A stretch of 64,000 bases of DNA, from positions 1 to 64,000 of the forward strand of contig SVNA01000009.1 in NCBI GenBank assembly GCA_015067145.1, given 5' to 3'. The DNA is from Oscillospiraceae bacterium. Its GTDB lineage: Bacteria > Bacillota > Clostridia > Oscillospirales > Ruminococcaceae. Positions 58,475 to 64,000 of this stretch are shown here, in pieces. The number at the start of each line of letters is the position of its first letter. The first letter of the stretch is position 1. The notes below the pieces were generated by a model. It ran no database searches. It saw nothing but the letters and a program-made list of their open reading frames with translations, and had not been told where the DNA came from. A program made the translations under genes and the position numbers.

Positions 58475-60992
58475 ACCAGTTTTCCCCCCTGTTCACATCC
58501 ACTTTAAGCGGTACCGAAAGCTGTGCGGCGTTTCTCATCTCTTCGCCGAGAATCTGTGCCGCTTTTTCGGCTTCGTCCAGTGGTGCTTCAACGATAAGTT
58601 CGTCGTGTACCTGCAGGATAAGCTTTGCTTTGAGGCCCTCGTCTCTGAGGCGGTTTGCAACCTTTACCATTGCAATTTTGATTATATCCGCACTTGTACC
58701 CTGGATTGGTGTGTTCATGGCCATACGCTTGCCCATCTCCTGAATGTTGCGGTTGGAGTTGCTGATTTCGGGCAGTATGCGTTTGCGGTTGTAGAGAGTG
58801 GCAACATATCCGTTGTCCTTTGCAAACTGTGTGATGGTGTTCATATACTCCTTAACACCCACAAATGTATCCAGATAGTTGCTTATAAACTGGCTTGCCT
58901 CTTTTACTGTGATGCCCACATCCTTTGCAAGGCTGAAAGCACCAATGCCGTACACAATACCAAAGTTTACCGCTTTTGCACGGGAGCGTATCTGCGGTGT
59001 AACCATCTCCACAGGCAGCTTCATAATCTTTGCCGCTGTCTGTGTGTGGATATCCTCGTTGTTTATGAAGGCTTCTCTCATGGACTCATCACCGCTGATA
59101 TGTGCAAGAATACGCAGTTCAATCTGTGAATAGTCGGCATCGAGAAGGATGTGCCCCTCTTTTGCCACAAAGAATTTGCGGAGTTCCTGCCCCAGCTCTG
59201 TGCGTACGGGGATATTCTGCAGGTTCGGTTCTCCCGAAGAGATACGGCCTGTTCTTGTTTCTGTCTGGTTGAAGGTGGTGTGTATTCTGCCGTCTTCACG
59301 GATTTTATCCTTCATACCCTCAACATAGGTGGAATTTAATTTCTGATAGGTTCTGTAGCTGAGAATTTTATCAATTACCGGATGATATTTTCTTAAGCCC
59401 TCCAGCACCTCGGCATTGGTGGAGTAGCCCGATTTTGTCTTTTTGCCTGCAGGCAGCCCAAGGTCTTCAAAAAGTGCCTTGCCAAGCTGTTTCGGGCTGT
59501 TCAGATTAAACTCATATCCAACCATATCATAAACATCAGCAAGATATTTTGCCAGCTGTTCCTTGAGCATTGTACCGAATTCTTCCAAAGCCTTTTTATC
59601 CATGCCAAAGCCTTCGTACTCCATCTCTGCAAGCACCTTCGCAAGGGGCATTTCGATATCATATAGCAGCCCGTGCTGTTTTTCGTCCTCTATAAATCTG
59701 AGATAATATTCATAAACCTGCTGTGCAAACGGGGCAAAGCTGTCTTCGCATTCAAACTTTGCAACAGCGTCCACGGCGGCGGAAATACGCTCAAAATCGT
59801 AGCTTGCGGCAAGGGGATTTGCAAGGTATGCCGCCAGTTTCATACAGAAGGACACATTTTTTATATCTATTCCGTTTTCTATGCAGAACGTGTAAAGAGA
59901 TTTGCTGTCATATGCAATTTTTTCTTTGTTTTCGTCCTCCAGAAATGCTTTGAGAAGCTCGCTGTCAGCACCGCAGGAATATATATTTTCATCCCACATT
60001 GCGATAAATTTATCGCCGTTCTGATAGATGATTGCCCTGCTGAGAGAGTTGTCAAACTCTTTTATTTCAACACTGTCAAGGGCAGAATCCACCACATCAA
60101 AGAGGTTTATATTTTCCACACTCTGCTGCGGTACCAGCTTTTCTGCAAGGGAGAACATCTCCAGTTTTCTGAGAGTTTTTGACACCTTATCGCTGTTTGC
60201 AGCCTTTTTCAGATAGCTTTCAGGGTTTATATCCATCTCCACATCGCACTTGATTGTACCGAGGATTTTTGAAAGGTATGCCATCTCTTTGTCGTTTACC
60301 AGCTTTTCCCTCACACCTTTTTTGATTTTTGCATCGTCGATATTTTCGTACACGCCGTCAAGGCTGCCAAAATTCTGCAGCAGTGTAACAGCGGTTTTTT
60401 CGCCAACGCCCTTTACCCCCGGGATGTTGTCGGAGGTATCGCCCATAAGTGCTTTAAGGTCGATAAGGCTTTCGGGATAAAGGCCGTATTTTTCAAAAAC
60501 AGCCTCCCTGTCCATAATCTGTGTGTGGCCTTTGCCCATCTGTGTTGTGGCAAGGGCAACGCATACATTGTCATCGATAAGCTGGAGGGAGTCTCTGTCC
60601 CCTGTGGCGATATAGCATTCGTCCCCGCGTGCAGAACAGCTTTTTGCGATTGTGCCAAGGATATCGTCTGCTTCAAATCCCTCTTTTGTAACAATGGTAT
60701 ATCCCAGGTCACTGAGGATTTCCTTGAGTACAGGCATCTGCTGTGCCAGTTCGTCAGGCATCCCCTTTCTGCCTGCCTTGTAACCGTCAAACAGTTTGTG
60801 GCGGAAGGTTTTTGCCTTGAGGTCAAATGCCACAGCCACACAGTCAGGCTTAATGTCCTGTTCAAGTTTTATGAGTATATTGAGAAAGCCGTAGATACCG
60901 TTAGTGTACTGGCCATCCTTTGTTGTGAGAAGCTTTATACCGTAGAAAGCACGGTTTAAAATGCTGTTGCCGTCAATGGCGAGAAATTTCAT
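58458..60992 (-). CDS. polA: DNA polymerase I
   Basis: 5' nuclease MGDTSDNIPGV; polymerase DADYSQIELRILAHISGDESM, AKAVNFGIVYGIG, QVHDELIVEAP. Confidence 0.97.
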   Translation of the reverse strand: MKFLAIDGNSILNRAFYGIKLLTTKDGQYTNGIYGFLNILIKLEQDIKPDCVAVAFDLKAKTFRHKLFDGYKAGRKGMPDELAQQMPVLKEILSDLGYTIVTKEGFEADDILGTIAKSCSARGDECYIATGDRDSLQLIDDNVCVALATTQMGKGHTQIMDREAVFEKYGLYPESLIDLKALMGDTSDNIPGVKGVGEKTAVTLLQNFGSLDGVYENIDDAKIKKGVREKLVNDKEMAYLSKILGTIKCDVEMDINPESYLKKAANSDKVSKTLRKLEMFSLAEKLVPQQSVENINLFDVVDSALDSVEIKEFDNSLSRAIIYQNGDKFIAMWDENIYSCGADSELLKAFLEDENKEKIAYDSKSLYTFCIENGIDIKNVSFCMKLAAYLANPLAASYDFERISAAVDAVAKFECEDSFAPFAQQVYEYYLRFIEDEKQHGLLYDIEMPLAKVLAEMEYEGFGMDKKALEEFGTMLKEQLAKYLADVYDMVGYEFNLNSPKQLGKALFEDLGLPAGKKTKSGYSTNAEVLEGLRKYHPVIDKILSYRTYQKLNSTYVEGMKDKIREDGRIHTTFNQTETRTGRISSGEPNLQNIPVRTELGQELRKFFVAKEGHILLDADYSQIELRILAHISGDESMREAFINNEDIHTQTAAKIMKLPVEMVTPQIRSRAKAVNFGIVYGIGAFSLAKDVGITVKEASQFISNYLDTFVGVKEYMNTITQFAKDNGYVATLYNRKRILPEISNSNRNIQEMGKRMAMNTPIQGTSADIIKIAMVKVANRLRDEGLKAKLILQVHDELIVEAPLDEAEKAAQILGEEMRNAAQLSVPLKVDVNRGENWYVAKG

Positions 60993-61042
60993 ATTTATGT
61001 CTCCCTTGCTGGAATTTACAATACATAATATATATTTAAATT

Positions 61043-61075
61043 AGTATACCATATTTTATTATTTTATGGTATACT
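61043..61075. promoter_or_regulatory. Palindromic overlapping divergent promoter for polA (-) and dus (+)
   Basis: AGTATACCATA-N11-TATGGTATACT; each arm carries an extended -10 TGGTATACT facing outward. Confidence 0.55.
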
Positions 61076-61115
61076 ATTTATCTAATGCAAAAATAAATTT
61101 TACAGATGAGGTTTT

Positions 61116-62084
61116 ATGGAAATTAAAGGTCTGGATATAAAAAACAAAGCGGTGCTTGCCCCTATGGCAGGCTTCTGTGATATTGTAATGCGTAAAGCGG
61201 CAGACGATTTTGATGCAGGTTTTACCGTGAGCGAAATGGTAAGTGCACGTGCTTTGTACTACGGTGATAAAAAAAGCCACGAGCTTATGGAAACTTTTTC
61301 CCATAAAGCTCCATTTGGCGTGCAGCTTTTCGGCTTTGACCCAAATGACTTCGTCCATGCCACAAAACATGTTCTGGACCATAATCCTGATTTTATAGAT
61401 ATAAACATGGGCTGTCCTGCCCCTAAAATTGTAAACAACGGCAGCGGCAGTGCACTGATGAAGAACCCGCCCCTTGCGGCAGAAATCGCAAAGGCTGTGG
61501 TGGAAAACGCAAAGGGCAAACCTGTAAGCGTAAAAATCCGCAAAGGCTGGGACGAAAATTATCTCACCGCCGTGGAGATGGCACAGAGATGCGAAGCCGC
61601 AGGTGTAAGCTTTATCACTGTCCACGCACGAACAAAACAGCAGATGTACACCCCTGGCATTGATCTTGATATTATAAAAGCTGTAAAACAGGCGGTTAAT
61701 ATCCCTGTTATCGGCAACGGTGACATCACCTGTCCTGAAGACGCTATAAAAATGATGGACTACACAGGCTGTGACTATGTTATGGTGGGCAGAGAAGCAT
61801 TGTGCCGTCCGTGGATTTTCCGCCAGATTAAACAGGCCTTAAACGGCGAAACTATAGACAGCGACCTGACAGTTGAAGAAAGAATGCAGCTGCTTATGTG
61901 GCACATTGAAAAGCTGTGCGAGGTAAACGGTGAATTCGCAGGCATGAAAAAAGCCCGCGGACAGGCAGCGTTATATATGAAAGGTCTGCGTGGTGCGGCA
62001 CATCTGAGGTATCTTACCAACAGCCTTTCTGTATTCAGCGATGCCGAAAATCTTGTAAAAGAGGTGTTAAAGGAAAATGTATAA
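61116..62084 (+). CDS. tRNA dihydrouridine synthase (DusB-like)
   Basis: LAPMAGFCDIVMRK, INMGCPAPKIVNNGSGSALM, VHARTKQQMY, GNGDI. Confidence 0.95.
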   Translation: MEIKGLDIKNKAVLAPMAGFCDIVMRKAADDFDAGFTVSEMVSARALYYGDKKSHELMETFSHKAPFGVQLFGFDPNDFVHATKHVLDHNPDFIDINMGCPAPKIVNNGSGSALMKNPPLAAEIAKAVVENAKGKPVSVKIRKGWDENYLTAVEMAQRCEAAGVSFITVHARTKQQMYTPGIDLDIIKAVKQAVNIPVIGNGDITCPEDAIKMMDYTGCDYVMVGREALCRPWIFRQIKQALNGETIDSDLTVEERMQLLMWHIEKLCEVNGEFAGMKKARGQAALYMKGLRGAAHLRYLTNSLSVFSDAENLVKEVLKENV

Positions 62085-62661
62085 CTTCAATGCACTTGTT
62101 TCCAGAATAAAATATATACCTAGATGGAGCCTGATGAGACAGAGCCGCCAGGAATATCTGGCAGAGCACACCACAGAGGTGATGCAGATTGCCCACACCC
62201 TTTCCGCAGTTGCAAAGGAAAACTTTGGTGCTGATGTGGACGAAAAGAACATTGTCATGTGCGGTTTGTACCACGATATAAGCGAAATTCTGACAGGCGA
62301 TATGCCTACACCTGTAAAATACAATGATGTTGTGCTTAAAAGAGCCTATAAGGATATGGAGGCAAAAGCAACCGACAAGATGATTGAAACGGTTGACCCG
62401 CAGATTAAAAACCATATTGCTCCTTTTGTAAAGGGTGATGTACTCAGTGAAAGAGAACACAAAATCCTCAAAGCAGCCGACAAACTGTCTGCACTTATAA
62501 AATGTATGGAAGAGCTGCAGTGCGGCAACACCGAGTTCAAGCTGGCATTTGAGAGCACAAAACAGTCTCTGGAAGCTATGAATCTGCCTGAGGTGGCTTA
62601 CTTTATGGAGAATATGCTGCCTGCCTACAACCTTTGTCTTGACGAACTTGCAAAAATATAG
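62077..62661 (+). CDS. HD-domain 5'-deoxynucleotidase, YfbR-like
   Basis: RQEYLAEHTTEVMQIAHTL, CGLYHDISEILTGDMPTPVKY. Confidence 0.92.
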   Translation: MYNFNALVSRIKYIPRWSLMRQSRQEYLAEHTTEVMQIAHTLSAVAKENFGADVDEKNIVMCGLYHDISEILTGDMPTPVKYNDVVLKRAYKDMEAKATDKMIETVDPQIKNHIAPFVKGDVLSEREHKILKAADKLSALIKCMEELQCGNTEFKLAFESTKQSLEAMNLPEVAYFMENMLPAYNLCLDELAKI

Positions 62662-62673
62662 CGGGGCGGTAAA

Positions 62674-64000
62674 TTGAAAAGTTTAAACAGTAATTTTACA
62701 TCAAAGGTACCGTATATAAAGATATTTTCGCTGGGATTTTTCACCGCAGTATGTATATTCCTGCCCTTTCTTGTGGCGGACAAGGGATTTTTTCTCTACG
62801 CGGGGGATTTCAACAGCCAGCAGATACCTTTTTATATGAACGCTGTGCGTGCAGTGCAAAACGGCAGTTTTAACTGGAGCTGGAACACCGACCTTGGCGG
62901 CAGTATGGTGAACTGCTATTCATTCTACCTTGTGGGTTCCCCTTTCTTCTGGCTGAGCTGTCTGTTCCCGTATAAATGGGTGCCGTATATGATGCCGCTG
63001 TGGCTGATGCTTAAATTTGCCCTGGCAAGCCTTGGGTCATTTATGTTTCTGCGTAGATATGCAAAGGATGCAAACTTTGCATACATAGGTGCAATACTTT
63101 ATGCTTTCAGCGGTTTTTCGGTGTACAACGTATTCTTCAACCACTTTCTGGAATCGGTGGCGTTTTTTCCATTTTTACTGTGGAGCCTTGACGAATTTGT
63201 ACTAAACCGCCGCAGAGGGCCATTTGTATTTTTTGTGGCAATAAATCTTATAAACAACTACTTTTTCTTTGCAGGTCAGGTTGTATTTTTATTTATCTAC
63301 TTTATCTGCAAGCTTTTAAGCGGCGAATACCGCATAAAAATCAAGGAATTTTTCCTGCTGGCATTTGAAAGCCTGCTGGGGGTACTTTGCGGCTGTGTAC
63401 TGTTTGTGCCGTCGGTTGTAAGCATACTGGACAACCCACGCAGTACACAGATGTTCGAGGGTATGGAGTTCTGGCTTTACAATAAGGTTCAGCAGTATTT
63501 TGCCATCTTTATGTCGGCATTTTATCCGCCGGAAATCCCCTATTCCCCAAATATGTTCACCGACTGCAGCATAAAATGGACAAGTATGTCCGCCTTTGTG
63601 GTGCTGGGCGGTATGTTCGGATTTTTTGTATTTATTAAATATTTCAGAAAATCCGCTTTTACAAAAACATTCCTTTGCTGCATAGTATTTGCCTTTGTAC
63701 CTGTGCTGAACAGCAGCTTTTATGCTTTCAACGACAACTACTACGCACGCTGGTTCTATATGCCGCTGCTTATCCTTGCAGCGATGAATATACAGAGCTT
63801 CGCCCTTTGCAAAGCAAAAATTTACCACGGGCTTAAGTACACAGCAATATGCACAGCGTTTTTCTGCATATTTGCACTTACCCCGTCAAAAAATGATGCG
63901 GGGTTGTTCAAACTGGGTTTACAGAAAGACACCGCTCTGTTCTGGCTGATGTTCCTCATTGCAGCGGCAAGTCTTTATCTCTGTTTTATATTGGTGCAGA
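62674..64000 (+). CDS. YfhO family membrane protein, partial (runs off window; TTG start)
   Basis: Open frame from TTG 62674 to window end: LKSLNSNFTSKVPYIKIF...FFLYAGDFNSQQIPFY...; absent from the supplied ORF track because there is no stop. Confidence 0.85.
   Translation, partial: MKSLNSNFTSKVPYIKIFSLGFFTAVCIFLPFLVADKGFFLYAGDFNSQQIPFYMNAVRAVQNGSFNWSWNTDLGGSMVNCYSFYLVGSPFFWLSCLFPYKWVPYMMPLWLMLKFALASLGSFMFLRRYAKDANFAYIGAILYAFSGFSVYNVFFNHFLESVAFFPFLLWSLDEFVLNRRRGPFVFFVAINLINNYFFFAGQVVFLFIYFICKLLSGEYRIKIKEFFLLAFESLLGVLCGCVLFVPSVVSILDNPRSTQMFEGMEFWLYNKVQQYFAIFMSAFYPPEIPYSPNMFTDCSIKWTSMSAFVVLGGMFGFFVFIKYFRKSAFTKTFLCCIVFAFVPVLNSSFYAFNDNYYARWFYMPLLILAAMNIQSFALCKAKIYHGLKYTAICTAFFCIFALTPSKNDAGLFKLGLQKDTALFWLMFLIAAASLYLCFILVQ

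Noticed and set aside
63316-63828. 170-aa minus-strand ORF at the right edge
   Set aside because: Opposite the open YfhO frame, which is the convincing coding strand.

Overview
The window is a gene-dense chromosomal segment of a low-to-mid GC Gram-positive anaerobe. Gene content (spoIIIE/ftsK, tepA, rex, DUF1836, DegV, a T-box leader, PadR/HAAS) suggests Clostridia, possibly an Oscillospirales-like lineage; that placement is inference. Most of it is core housekeeping: recA-recX-rimO-pgsA, prmC, cysS, proS, acpP, polA-rimI-tsaD, tsaE-tsaB-rpiB-upp, rodA/ftsW, dus and yfbR-like genes. Amino-acid and peptide metabolism is also well represented: an NhaC/MetT-type transporter opposite a methionine gamma-lyase-like gene, glutaminase, a DUF969/DUF979/aminopeptidase/pyroglutamyl-peptidase operon, an NSS transporter and PepV. 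There are four tRNAs (Leu-CAA, Trp-CCA, Asp-GTC, Thr-GGT), a cysS T-box leader, many intrinsic terminators and several promoters matching TTGACA-N17-TAATAT closely. I saw no CRISPR array, prophage, transposon or recognisable defence island. The best candidate for an undescribed system is the terminator-bounded two-gene cassette at 52409-54252. It encodes a membrane protein with a channel-like N-terminus, two Rossmann/TrkA-N-like segments and a C-terminal RyR domain, followed by a small protein of unknown family. Other leads are a PadR/HAAS cassette with an overlooked 29-aa membrane peptide, a symmetric divergent promoter between polA and dus, an apparent ATC start codon, structured leaders and inter-tRNA DNA, and a Clostridia-type intergenic inverted repeat. 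All family names come from reading the sequence; no database search was run.
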